This document shows, piece after piece, positions 33,962 through 42,624 of a stretch of 64,000 nucleotides of DNA. Source of the stretch: JBCBTD01 sp039818825 (GTDB lineage Bacteria; Pseudomonadota; Alphaproteobacteria; Geminicoccales; Geminicoccaceae); assembly GCA_039818825.1 (NCBI GenBank), contig JBCBTD010000010.1:29805-93804 (forward strand), in the 5' to 3' direction. The notes below the pieces were generated by a model that worked only from the letters and a program-made list of their open reading frames with translations, did no database searches and was not told the origin of the DNA. Positions within the stretch are counted from its first letter, which is position 1, and every line of letters begins with the position of its first letter. The position numbers and the translations under genes were made by a program.

Positions 33962-34957
33962 ATGCGTCGAGACTGGTTGAGCCTGGCGGCCTTGTTCGGG
34001 CTGCTCGGCAGCACGGCGGTCGCCGCCGATTTTCCGGAGCGCGAGCTCCTCGGCGTGGTGATGTGGGGCGCCGGCGGCGCTACCGACACCGTGGCCCGCG
34101 CCATCAATCCTGCGGCCGAGGACGCGCTCGGCAAACCCATCGTCGTGCTCAACAAGTCGGGTGGTGCCGGCGCGATCTCCACCGCGTTCGTCAACACCGC
34201 ACCAGCGGACGGCTACACGTTTCTCTACGGTGCCGAGAACCCGCAGCTCCATCCGGTGATGGGTGTCTCGACGCTCGACTATTCGAGTTTCTACCCGGTC
34301 AGCATCCTCGGCCGTGGCGTCGCCGTGATCGTCGTGCCGGCGGATTCTGGGTACGCGTCGATGCAGGCATTGCTGGACGACATCGCCCAGAACCCCGGCA
34401 CGGTGAAGATGGGCTCGACCGGTCCTGGCGGCTTGCCCAGCACCGTGGGTGCGCTGATCGCCAACTCAGTGCCGTTCGACGTCACGGCCATCCCGTTCGA
34501 CGGCGAAGGCCCGGGCCTGACCGCGATGCTCGGCGGCGAGGTCGACTTCATGCCGTCGGGTATCTCGGCCGCCGCCGAGCAGATCAAGGCGGGCACGATG
34601 CGCGCCCTGGCGGTCGTCAACACCGAACCGGTCGACACCTTGCCGGACGTTCCGGCGATCACCGAGACGATCCCGGACATGGCGCGTTTCCTGCCTTGGG
34701 GGCCGTTCTACGGCGTCTTCGTCCGCGACGAAGTGCCCGACGACGTCAAGGCGACCCTCGTCGATGCGTTTGCCACCGCGGCCGAGAGCGACGCTTTCCA
34801 GACGTTGATGGCCAACCGCGGTAACGTCGTGATGGGGCTCTCCGGCGACGAGGCCGACGCCTTCCTGACCAAATGGCAGCAGGTGACGTCCTGGGTGCTC
34901 CAAGACACCGGCGCCGCCAAGGTCGATCCCGAAACGCTGGGCATTCCGCGCCCGTGA
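33962..34957 (+). CDS. Tripartite tricarboxylate transporter substrate-binding protein (TctC/Bug family), system 1
   Basis: This is a periplasmic receptor of 331 residues for an organic anion. The start at 33962 gives a signal peptide (LAALFGLLGSTAVAADFP). Bug-family landmarks are GGATDTVARAINP near residue 38, the NKSGGAGAIS loop near 65, and MGSTGPGGLPS near 140. The stop overlaps the next gene's GTG start (GTGA). The ligand is likely a di- or tricarboxylate, unproven. Confidence 0.9.
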   Translation: MRRDWLSLAALFGLLGSTAVAADFPERELLGVVMWGAGGATDTVARAINPAAEDALGKPIVVLNKSGGAGAISTAFVNTAPADGYTFLYGAENPQLHPVMGVSTLDYSSFYPVSILGRGVAVIVVPADSGYASMQALLDDIAQNPGTVKMGSTGPGGLPSTVGALIANSVPFDVTAIPFDGEGPGLTAMLGGEVDFMPSGISAAAEQIKAGTMRALAVVNTEPVDTLPDVPAITETIPDMARFLPWGPFYGVFVRDEVPDDVKATLVDAFATAAESDAFQTLMANRGNVVMGLSGDEADAFLTKWQQVTSWVLQDTGAAKVDPETLGIPRP

Positions 34958-35514
34958 GCGAGACGAATGCGCCGGTGGCGGACGCCGCTGCCGGCGACCA
35001 GCCCGACGGTCACTCACAGTGCCGCCGGCGGCCGGGGGAGGGCGTGTTCCTGCTCGTCGCGCTCGGCTTCGCCGGCTGGGCACTGGTCGAGGCGTACGGC
35101 ATAGCGGGGTTCACCAGCCTGTCTTCGCCGGGCGTTTTCCCGATGCTCGCCGCCGCGTCGATGGTCGCATCGAGCCTGTTCGTCCTGCTCGACGTCCGGC
35201 GCCGGCCGCCGGCTGGCGCCTCCGGTTGGGCGATTGCGGCACAGTTCGTGCGCCACGTCGTGCCAACCCGCCACGTGGTCGTGTTGGCGTTGATCGTCGC
35301 CTACCTCGTGGCGATGCCGGCGCTCGGCTTCCTGGCGAGTTCGGCCGCCTTTCTGTTGCTTGCCTTCCTCTATTTGTGGCGTCGTCCCTGGTGGCAGGCG
35401 CTGCTACTGACGATCACGTTGACGGTAGCGGTCCAGGTCGTCTTCCGCGTCGTCTTTCAGGTGGTGTTGCCGACTGGCAGTCTCGGCTTGACGTTGCCCG
35501 GCCTCTCGTTCTGA
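34954..35514 (+). CDS. Tripartite tricarboxylate transporter small membrane subunit (TctB), system 1
   Basis: This is a small four-helix membrane subunit of 186 residues. The GTG start overlaps the TctC-like stop. The hydrophobic segments are VFLLVALGFAGWALVEAYGI, GVFPMLAAASMVASSLFVLL, HVVVLALIVAYLVAMPALGF and a helix near the C-terminus (LLTITLTVAVQVVF). TctB proteins vary in sequence, so the call relies on topology and on position between TctC and TctA. Confidence 0.85.
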   Translation: MSETNAPVADAAAGDQPDGHSQCRRRPGEGVFLLVALGFAGWALVEAYGIAGFTSLSSPGVFPMLAAASMVASSLFVLLDVRRRPPAGASGWAIAAQFVRHVVPTRHVVVLALIVAYLVAMPALGFLASSAAFLLLAFLYLWRRPWWQALLLTITLTVAVQVVFRVVFQVVLPTGSLGLTLPGLSF

Positions 35515-35519
35515 CGCCG

Positions 35520-37028
35520 ATGGAAGTCGTGGCGCAACTGGCGACGGCGTGGCTCGACCCGTGGCTGTTGGCGCTGACCGGGATCGGCACGCTCGCTGGC
35601 ATCTACGTCGGCGCCATCCCTGGCCTCTCGGTCACCATGGCTGCATCGATTCTCATTTCCTTCACCTTCAAATGGGAGGTGGATGCGGCGTTGGCGTTGA
35701 TCTCCGGGGTGTTCGTCGGCGGCGTCTACGGCGGTGCTCGCACCGCGATCCTTTTGAACATCCCCGGCGCGCCGAGCGCCATCGCCACGGCGATCGACGG
35801 CTACCCGATGGCGCAGCGCGGCGAGGCTGGCGAGGCGATCGGGCTGACCACCACCATGTCGGTCATCGGCGGCATGGTCGGCGTCGCCGCGCTCGCTGCT
35901 TTCGCGCCCGCACTCGCCAGCTTTGCGCTGCAGTTTCAGTCGCGCGACTATCTCCTCCTGGGCCTGATCGGCATCTTGCTGGTCGGCTCGTTGTCTGGAG
36001 AGAGCTTCGCCAAAGGCGTGTTCGCCGGCGCGCTTGGCGTCCTGATCGGCATGGTCGGCCTCGATCCGATGACCGCCGAAGGACGTTTCACCTTCGGTAC
36101 CGTCACCCTGATGGGCGGCATCCACTACGTCGTGGCGATGATCGGCTTTTTCGGCGTGGCCGAGGCGCTGGTGCAGCTCCACAGCGTGGATCGGGCGGCC
36201 GTCAAGCAGCGTATCGACCGAGTGATCCCCCGCCTGCGCGATGTCCGTCGCCAGCTCGGCTTGACCCTGCGGGCGTCGGGCATCGGCACCGTCATCGGTG
36301 CCTTGCCGGGAACCGGCGGCGACATTGCGGCACTCATGGCCTACGACCACGCCCGCCGCACGACCCGGCACCCCGAACGCCCGTTCGGTCAGGGCGCCAA
36401 GGAGGGCTTGGTTGCCCCCGAGGCCGCCAACAGCGCCGCCGTTGGTGGCGCGTTCATCCCGATGTTGACGCTCGGGATTCCCGGCGACGCCGTGACCGCG
36501 GTGATCATCGGCGCGTTGTTCATCCACGGCCTCAAGCCCGGCCCATTGCTACTGACCGACACACCCGACCTCTTTTGGTTCCTCGTCGGCAACCTGGCGC
36601 TGGCCAATCTGTTTCTTTTGGTGTTCGGGCTCAGCGGCATCCGCCTCTTCACCAAGATCATCGAATGCCCGCGCGCCGTGCTCATCCCGATCATCATCGT
36701 GCTCTCGGCCGTCGGCGCCTACGCCATCCAGAACAATCCGGTCGACGTCTATTGGATGCTGGCGTTCGGCGTGATCGGCTATTTCCTGAAGGTCTACGGG
36801 TTTCAAGTCGGCCCGGTGATCCTGGGTGTGATCCTCGGGCCGATGATGGACGCGAACTACCGTCGGGCGATGATCGGCGCCCGCGGCGACGTCGGGACGT
36901 TCCTCGTGGATTTCGTGACGCACCCCATCTCGCTGGCGCTCAGCACCGCGTTGCTCTTGCTACTGATCGCACAGATCCCCGGGTGGCGGCGCGTGTTCCA
37001 CAGGAGGCCGCCAGCCGATTCTGGCTGA
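35520..37028 (+). CDS. Tripartite tricarboxylate transporter large permease (TctA), system 1
   Basis: This is the main transport subunit, 502 residues with about twelve helices. The ATG at 35520 is chosen by topology because the frame is open upstream. TctA hallmarks are GAIPGLSVTMAASILISFTF near residue 31, YGGARTAILLNIPGAPSA near 77, and the second repeat GALPGTGGDIAALMAYDHAR near 262 followed by EAANSAAVGGAFIPMLTLG. It uses the ion gradient to move the ligand delivered by the binding protein. It converges on the iron-binding gene 25 bases later. Confidence 0.93.
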   Translation: MEVVAQLATAWLDPWLLALTGIGTLAGIYVGAIPGLSVTMAASILISFTFKWEVDAALALISGVFVGGVYGGARTAILLNIPGAPSAIATAIDGYPMAQRGEAGEAIGLTTTMSVIGGMVGVAALAAFAPALASFALQFQSRDYLLLGLIGILLVGSLSGESFAKGVFAGALGVLIGMVGLDPMTAEGRFTFGTVTLMGGIHYVVAMIGFFGVAEALVQLHSVDRAAVKQRIDRVIPRLRDVRRQLGLTLRASGIGTVIGALPGTGGDIAALMAYDHARRTTRHPERPFGQGAKEGLVAPEAANSAAVGGAFIPMLTLGIPGDAVTAVIIGALFIHGLKPGPLLLTDTPDLFWFLVGNLALANLFLLVFGLSGIRLFTKIIECPRAVLIPIIIVLSAVGAYAIQNNPVDVYWMLAFGVIGYFLKVYGFQVGPVILGVILGPMMDANYRRAMIGARGDVGTFLVDFVTHPISLALSTALLLLLIAQIPGWRRVFHRRPPADSG

Positions 37029-37053
37029 CGGCCCCATGGTGGCTGGCCGCTGG

Positions 37054-38082
37054 CTACTTCCAGCCGGCGCGATCGTAGACCTGCTGCGCCTCGGTCTGGT
37101 TGGCGCCCAGCACGGCGACGTTGAGGTCGTCGGCAACGAACGCGCCCAGGGTGTCGAGTGCCGGATTGTCGACCTCGACCGTGTCGACGACGGCATACTC
37201 GTTGTTGCCGTTGGCGAAGTAGGCTTGGGCCTGGTCGCTCGCCAGGTACTCGAGGAACTGGACCGCCGCGTCACGATTCGGCGCGTTGGTGAGAACGCCC
37301 GCGCCCGAGATGTTGACGTGGGTGCCGCGGTCTTCCTGGTTCGGGAACACCACGCCGACGGCCTCGACGACCTCCTTGTCGGCGGGGTCGTCCGAGCGCA
37401 TCAGCCGCGCCATGTAGTAGGTGTTGCCGACCGACACGCCGCACTCGCCAGCCGCAACCGCGCGGATCTGGGCAGTGTCGTTACCCTGCGGCTCCCGCGC
37501 GAAGTTCGCTACCACGCCTTCGGCCCACTGTTCCGCCGCCTCGGCGCCCACATGATCGATGAGCGAGGCCATCAGCGACAGGTTGTAGATGTTGCTGCCG
37601 GGGCGGATGCAGACTTCTCCGCGCAACGCCTCGTCGGCGAGGGCCTCGTAGGTTTGCAGCAACGCCGGGTCGATCCGCTCCTTGTCGTAGTAGATCACCC
37701 GGGCACGCTCGGAGAAGCCGAACCAGAGGCCGTCTGGATGACGGAACTCGTCGGGGATGCGCGACGCCAGAACCTCGGACTCGACCGGCTGGAACAGACC
37801 CGCCTGCTCGGCCCGCCAAAGGCGGCCGGCATCGACCGTGAGCAGAACGTCGGCCGGGCTGTTGGCGCCTTCGGTCTCGATCCTGGAGATCAACTCGTCG
37901 GCATTGCCCTCGATCCGATTGATCGTGATCCCGGTTTGCTCTTCGAACTCGGCGTAGAGGGCCTCATCGGTGTCGTAGTGCCGCGAGCTGTAAAGGTTCA
38001 GCTCGCCTGCGGCGTGCGCCACCGACGTCAGTGCGACCGGCGCAGCGGTCGCGAGCAGGACGAACAAGGCGGTGCGATGCAT
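37054..38082 (-). CDS. Iron(III) ABC transporter substrate-binding protein (FbpA class)
   Basis: This is a periplasmic ferric-ion receptor of 342 residues. The ATG at 38082 begins a signal peptide (LFVLLATAAPVALTSVAHA). The mature start GELNLYSSRHYDTDEALYAE supplies the family histidine and tyrosine ligands, and the iron-binding tyrosine pair is in SVGNTYYMARL near residue 224. No permease or ATPase gene for iron lies next to it, so the rest of the transporter must be elsewhere. An AT-rich palindrome 144 bases upstream may be its operator. Confidence 0.9.
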   Translation of the reverse strand: MHRTALFVLLATAAPVALTSVAHAAGELNLYSSRHYDTDEALYAEFEEQTGITINRIEGNADELISRIETEGANSPADVLLTVDAGRLWRAEQAGLFQPVESEVLASRIPDEFRHPDGLWFGFSERARVIYYDKERIDPALLQTYEALADEALRGEVCIRPGSNIYNLSLMASLIDHVGAEAAEQWAEGVVANFAREPQGNDTAQIRAVAAGECGVSVGNTYYMARLMRSDDPADKEVVEAVGVVFPNQEDRGTHVNISGAGVLTNAPNRDAAVQFLEYLASDQAQAYFANGNNEYAVVDTVEVDNPALDTLGAFVADDLNVAVLGANQTEAQQVYDRAGWK

Positions 38083-38225
38083 CGGTTTCTCCCAGCAAAC
38101 AGACAGTGAACCGTGATGTGGGCGGCGCTTGTGTCGCCAGCCGCGGATCACGCGCTTGTGGTGTTGGTAATGGTGTGGGCGTTGATCGTCAAATACACAA
38201 AAAGAACATCGAAAACATTGGAGGC

Positions 38226-38252
38226 ATTCTATTTCTATTCTTGAAATAGAAT
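38226..38252. promoter_or_regulatory. AT-rich perfect palindrome, possible iron-regulator operator
   Basis: ATTCTATTTC (38226-38235) and GAAATAGAAT (38243-38252) are perfect inverted repeats around a seven-base centre. The site lies between the fbpA-like start and the end of the exporter permease gene. AT-rich dyads with TTCTA/TAGAA halves recall alphaproteobacterial iron-control boxes, but it could also be a weak terminator for the exporter gene. Confidence 0.4.
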
Positions 38253-38266
38253 TGTTCGAAGCTTGC

Positions 38267-39028
38267 TCAAGCTTTGAGACGATAGCCCGTGCGGAGCATC
38301 CGGTAGGCAACGGCACCGCTGGCGACGACGAACAGTGAGGTCATCGCCAAGCTGATGCCGACGGGCACGTCGGCGACGCCGTAGAAGCTCCAGCGAAAAC
38401 CGCTGATGAGATAGACGACCGGGTTGGCGAGACTGACCGCCTGCCAGAACGGTGGCAGCATCGTGATGGCGTAGAAGGTGCCGCCGAGGAACGCCAAGGG
38501 GGTGACGATCATCATCGGCACCATCTGCAGCTTCTCGAAGCCGTCGGCCCAAAGCCCGATGACGAAGCCCATCAGGCTGAAGCTGAGGGAGGTAAGGATG
38601 AGGAAGCCGAGCATCCACAGCGGATGGTCGATGCCGAACGGCACGAACAGCCGGGCGGTGGCCAGCATGACCGCACCGATGATCAGGGACTTCACCGTGG
38701 CGGCGCCGACATAGCCGATCATCAGCTCGAGTGGCGAGACGGGCGCGGAGAGCACCTCGTAGATCGTGCCCATGAACCGCGGCATGTAGATGCCGATCGA
38801 GGCGTTGGACAGGCTCTGGGTGAGGATGGCCAGCATGACCAGACCAGGGACGATGAAGGCGCCATAGGCGACGCCGTCGACCTCGGGGATGCGCGAGCCG
38901 ATCGCCGAGCCGAACACGACGAAGTACAACGAGGTCAGGATCACCGGCGAAGCGAGGCTCTGCATCAAGGTGCGCCGCATCCGGTTCATCTCGAACCAGA
39001 AGATCGCGGCGATGGCACGGTGGTTCAC
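38267..39028 (-). CDS. ABC-2 type exporter permease, YadH-like
   Basis: This is an inner-membrane permease of 253 residues with about six helices. The order of segments (PVILTSLYFVVFGSAIGSRI, FIVPGLVMLAILTQSLSNAS, LLSAP-like VLSAPVSPLEL, LTPLAFLGGTFYAITMLPPF) follows E. coli YadH closely. It starts with GTG. Its expected ATPase partner is 2.5 kb away at 41512-42438 on the same strand, whereas the two are normally adjacent. The substrate is unknown. Confidence 0.87.
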   Translation of the reverse strand: MNHRAIAAIFWFEMNRMRRTLMQSLASPVILTSLYFVVFGSAIGSRIPEVDGVAYGAFIVPGLVMLAILTQSLSNASIGIYMPRFMGTIYEVLSAPVSPLELMIGYVGAATVKSLIIGAVMLATARLFVPFGIDHPLWMLGFLILTSLSFSLMGFVIGLWADGFEKLQMVPMMIVTPLAFLGGTFYAITMLPPFWQAVSLANPVVYLISGFRWSFYGVADVPVGISLAMTSLFVVASGAVAYRMLRTGYRLKA

Positions 39029-39214
39029 GGCACGCCCCGTACACGAGGTTCGCGGCGCGCGGCGTCACCTTGGTTCCCGCCTCGTCCGTGCGCCATGCCG
39101 ATCGGGTTCCCGCTGTCGATGTTCGCGAGCACGACGACCATCGCGGCCGCCATCGTCCGGAGCCTACGCCCGTCGCTACTTCGCGGCCAGGGCCGTTGAC
39201 GGGCGTGTTCGGCT

Positions 39215-40313
39215 TTGGCGAAGGTCGCCGAAAGCGCGCTCGCGCGGCTGGGCGCCGTCAATCCTCGGATCAACGCCGTGATCGAGACCGGGGCTGATCA
39301 GGCTCGCGACGCGGCCGACGGCATCGACGCCCGACTTGCCCGGGGCGAAGACGTGGGGTCGTTGGCAGGCGTTCCGGTGACGATCAAGTCGATCACCGAC
39401 ATGGCAGGCAGCGCCACCAGCAACGGACTGCGCATCCGAAAAGACAATGTCGCCGAAATCGACAGCCCGGTCGTGCGCAATCTCCGTCGAGCTGGTGCCG
39501 TGATCCTCGGGCGTACCAACGTGCCTGCTTTCTCGTTGCGGTGGTTCACCCGGAACGGTCTCCATGGGGCGACGCTCAACCCGCATGATCGTGGTTTGAC
39601 GCCTGGCGGTTCTTCAGGCGGTGCAGCGGCCGCCGTCGCTGCCGGGATCGGCGCGTTCGCGCAGGGCACCGATCTCGCCGGTTCGATCCGCTATCCAGCC
39701 TATGTCTGCGGCATCCACGGCTTGCGTCCGAGCTTGGGTCGCGTGCCCGCGGTGAACGTCACGGAGCCCCTACACTCGCTGGGCGTGCAGCTCGACGCCG
39801 TCAGCGATCCGCTCGCGCCGCATCGCGGACCTGCGGCTCGCACTGGCCGCCATGGCCGCCGAGGACCTGCGCGACCCGCTGGTGGACGCCGGCGCCACTC
39901 GTCGGTTCGCCAGTGGCACGCCGAGCCGCCCTGTGCACGGCGCCCGACGGGCGCCAGGCGGACTCCGAGGTGGTCGCCACGGTTCGTCGCGCCGCGCAGT
40001 TCCTGGAGGCGTCGGGTTGGGAGGTGGCGGAAATCGATCCGGCGTCGTTTGGCGCGGCCGCGGACGTCAACATGGCGCTTTGGCGCTTGGCATGCCGTGA
40101 GGTCGTTCTTCCGAACCTCGACGTCGAAGGCGACGCAGATGCGCGTTTCGTCGTTCATCAGTTGATCATGGCGGCGGGGCAGGCGGGCAAACCTATGGGC
40201 GTGCAGCTGGTCGCGGGCCGGTTTCGGGAGGATCTCCTGCTCGAGGCCGGGGGGGCATCGAAGCGGCGCATCCCACGATCGATGCCATCGATCCATTCGT
40301 TCGACCCGGCTAG
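39215..40313 (+). pseudogene. Decayed amidase (amidase signature family) with several frameshifts
   Basis: The catalytic region is intact in the first frame: the lysine in VPVTIKSITD, the cis-serine in TPGGSSGGAAAA and the nucleophile in GTDLAGSIRYPA. Reading then shifts near 39800-39815 to a frame giving RIADLRLALAAMAAEDL, shifts again near 39895-39915 to a frame giving RRAALCTAPDGRQADSEVV, and shifts once more at a run of seven G (40249-40255) into IEAAHPTIDAIDPFVRPG and a stop at 40311. The N-terminus and an internal segment of perhaps 70-80 residues are also missing. The gene is dead unless the assembly is faulty. Confidence 0.85.
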
Positions 40314-40393
40314 GGCTTCGTCCAGGAGACCTGCGCCGCCAAGGTGGACGACGCAGCAGCGCCCTTACCACCAGAGCAGCAATCAATCGATGA

Positions 40394-40786
40394 TCAGAAC
40401 CACATATCCGAAACGGTGCGGCTGTCTCGTGGAAGGTCATCGAACGTTTCAAGGCCGTCGAAATGGTCGATGGGCAGCGCCTCGATCGGGCCGGGTTCGG
40501 TCAGGCGCAGATTCACCGCCGTCCAGTACCGCCCGTTCTCGCCGGGTCTGGTCGCGATGTAGTGCGTTACGCAGCTACAAGTCGGGCAGAAATGGAAATC
40601 AATCGCCCCTCCGTCGGCCCGGCGATATGTGGTCGTTTCACCGGACGTGTGGATGTCATGGTCGATGTAGCCGTAGGCCCATAGAACGCCATAACGGCGA
40701 CAGATGGTACAGTTGCAGGCTGTGACGGACTCGGGAGGCGTTTCGAGGGTCCAGGTAACGCGCCCGCAGTGGCAAGTTCCTTGCAT
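40394..40786 (-). CDS. GFA family protein (zinc-binding, glutathione-dependent formaldehyde-activating-like)
   Basis: This is a 130-residue single-domain protein with the two zinc sites of the GFA family. CHCG at residues 5-8 and CNCTICRR at about 24-31 provide the structural set, and FCPTCSC near 66 the other. Most members have no proven formaldehyde activity. Base composition is lower in GC than surrounding genes. It lies within the block that separates the two exporter genes, next to a cupin gene in the same direction, and may have been acquired with it. Confidence 0.85.
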   Translation of the reverse strand: MQGTCHCGRVTWTLETPPESVTACNCTICRRYGVLWAYGYIDHDIHTSGETTTYRRADGGAIDFHFCPTCSCVTHYIATRPGENGRYWTAVNLRLTEPGPIEALPIDHFDGLETFDDLPRDSRTVSDMWF

Positions 40787-40848
40787 CTTGTTGTTCCCCT
40801 GTCGTCGGTCCCGGCGACGTCAAAGTCGCCGCAATCTCGTTTCCGGTG

Positions 40849-41301
40849 TCAATAAGGCGTTCCGTCCTTGTGAACGAAGCGACCATCCTTGTTTGCGCTT
40901 TTCATGTCGATGTCTGAGCATGTCGTCAGATCGTCCGGATGGTGCGACCCGATTTCGAGATAGACAGCATCTGCATGCGACGCATTGATCAGATGATGGC
41001 CGTCACCGGTGTTCTTCGGGAATGCCGCGCATTCGCCAGTGGCCAGAACCCTATTGCCGCTATCTTCGACAAGGGTCAGCTCGCCCGCGAGCACATAGAC
41101 GAACTCATCCTCATGGCTGTGCCAGTGCCGTTGGCTTGACCAGCTGCCTGGGGGCAGGCGGGTCAAGTTGACTCCGAAATCTGTAAGCCCGCCAGCGTCG
41201 CCAAGTCGCTTTCGCACGCGTTCACGACAAGCTGTGTCGAACTCCGGCGGATACGCTGTCCCTTTGCGTATCGGGACGGCAGCAACGTCAATCTTGGGCA
41301 T
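40849..41301 (-). CDS. Cupin domain protein
   Basis: This is a small beta-barrel protein of 150 residues from the ATG at 41301, which has a GAGG box. The first cupin motif HWHSHEDEFVYVLAGELTL (about residues 59-77) holds two histidines and a glutamate for a metal, and the second is AAFPKNTGDGHHLIN. The motif arrangement resembles WbuC or oxalate-decarboxylase-like cupins. The function is unknown. Its composition, like that of the GFA gene, looks less biased than the host genes. Confidence 0.83.
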   Translation of the reverse strand: MPKIDVAAVPIRKGTAYPPEFDTACRERVRKRLGDAGGLTDFGVNLTRLPPGSWSSQRHWHSHEDEFVYVLAGELTLVEDSGNRVLATGECAAFPKNTGDGHHLINASHADAVYLEIGSHHPDDLTTCSDIDMKSANKDGRFVHKDGTPY

Positions 41302-41511
41302 GGCGATCCTCACTCCATAGTTGAGTGCGACTTGATCCTTTCAGCTCTCAACCCACGGCGCTGGATCGTAGAGGCCACGGAGAACACCTCAATGTTCGCG
41401 ATGGTCCGCCAAGCGACCGTGGGCGAACGATCCGCCGATCCTCGCTTTTCCTATCCGACACGGAAGCGTTGACGTCGTACAGGGGCTGCATCATCCGGAC
41501 GCGGGGGTGGG

Positions 41512-42438
41512 TTAGGTCTTCGCGCGAACCAAATCGACGAAGATATCCTCGAGCGAACTTTGCTTCGTCGTCAGACCGGAGAAGCCGATGCCTTCGGCGA
41601 GTACCCGCCGCATGACGTCGGCGATGCTGCTCGCCGGATCGTCGGCGGCGAAGCCGAAGACGAGGGTGCGGCCGTCCTCGCTGAGGCTGACGTCGCCGCC
41701 GGCCAAGGCGGCTGGCACGCCGTCGAGCGGCGTCTCCAAGGTCAGCGTCAGGCTCCGCCGGCCGAGCTCGTGCATGACCGTCGCCTTGTCCTCGACCAGG
41801 ATGAGGTTGCCTTCGTTGATGACGCCGATCCGGTCAGCCATCTCCTCGGCCTCTTCGAGGTAGTGGGTGGTCAGCACGATGGTGACCCCCTCGGTGCGCA
41901 GCCGGCGGATCATCGTCCACATGTCGCGGCGCAGTTCGACGTCGACCCCGGCCGTGGGCTCGTCGAGGAACAGCAGTTCGGGCTCGTGGGCGAGGGCTTT
42001 GGCGATGAGCAGGCGGCGCTTCATGCCACCGGAGAGAGTCCGCACCTGTTCGTCACGTTTGTCCCATAGCGCCAGCTCGCGCAGCACCCGCTCCAGATGC
42101 CCGTCGTCAGTGGCGCAGCCGAACACGCCCCGGCTGAAGCGCACCGTGCTCCAGACCGTCTCGAACGCGTCGGTCAACAGCTCCTGCGGTACGAGGCCGA
42201 TTTTGGCTCGGGCTTGGCGGTAGTCGCGAACGATGTCGAAGCCATCCACGGCAACGCTGCCGCTGGTGGCGTTGACGAGGCCGCAGACGATCGAGATCAG
42301 GGTCGTCTTGCCGGCGCCGTTCGGTCCGAGCAGGCCGAAGATCTCGCCGCGCCGGATCGTCAAGTCGATGCTCGTCAGCGCTTCGTGACCCGACGCGTAG
42401 CGCTTCGTCAGGCGTTCGATGTCGAGGATGGAGGTCAA
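41512..42438 (-). CDS. ABC exporter ATP-binding protein, YadG-like
   Basis: This is an ATPase of about 308 residues from a TTG at 42438; the frame is open far upstream but without family character. Walker A GPNGAGKTT, GLVPQELLTDAFETV, signature LSGGMKRR, Walker B LLFLDEPTAGVD and the switch THYLEEAEEMADR are in order. YadG-like features include the ELRRDMW segment. It is the natural partner of the YadH-like permease at 38267-39028, from which it is parted by an accessory block. It is divergent from the CoA-transferase gene. Confidence 0.88.
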   Translation of the reverse strand: MTSILDIERLTKRYASGHEALTSIDLTIRRGEIFGLLGPNGAGKTTLISIVCGLVNATSGSVAVDGFDIVRDYRQARAKIGLVPQELLTDAFETVWSTVRFSRGVFGCATDDGHLERVLRELALWDKRDEQVRTLSGGMKRRLLIAKALAHEPELLFLDEPTAGVDVELRRDMWTMIRRLRTEGVTIVLTTHYLEEAEEMADRIGVINEGNLILVEDKATVMHELGRRSLTLTLETPLDGVPAALAGGDVSLSEDGRTLVFGFAADDPASSIADVMRRVLAEGIGFSGLTTKQSSLEDIFVDLVRAKT

Positions 42439-42624
42439 AGAGCACGCTCGGCGATCTGAGGACGACCGGATTGGCCTCGCTGCCGGCGATGTCGCCGACG
42501 ACGCCCTCAACATGGCTTGCTGGCAGCCGAGCGCAAGCTGCGTGCGCGCTTCGAGGTGGTCGACGCCCCTGCCGTCGGCTATCGACGTGCTTGGCTTGGG
42601 CCGTCGGCCACGCGGAGGGGAGCC

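Noticed and set aside
37029..37053. Terminator between tctA 1 and the iron receptor gene
   Set aside because: Only a 4-bp repeat is visible, too weak to call.
39029..39214. Short frames between the exporter permease and the amidase remnant
   Set aside because: They have no family character or ribosome-binding site; probably junk flanking the inserted block.
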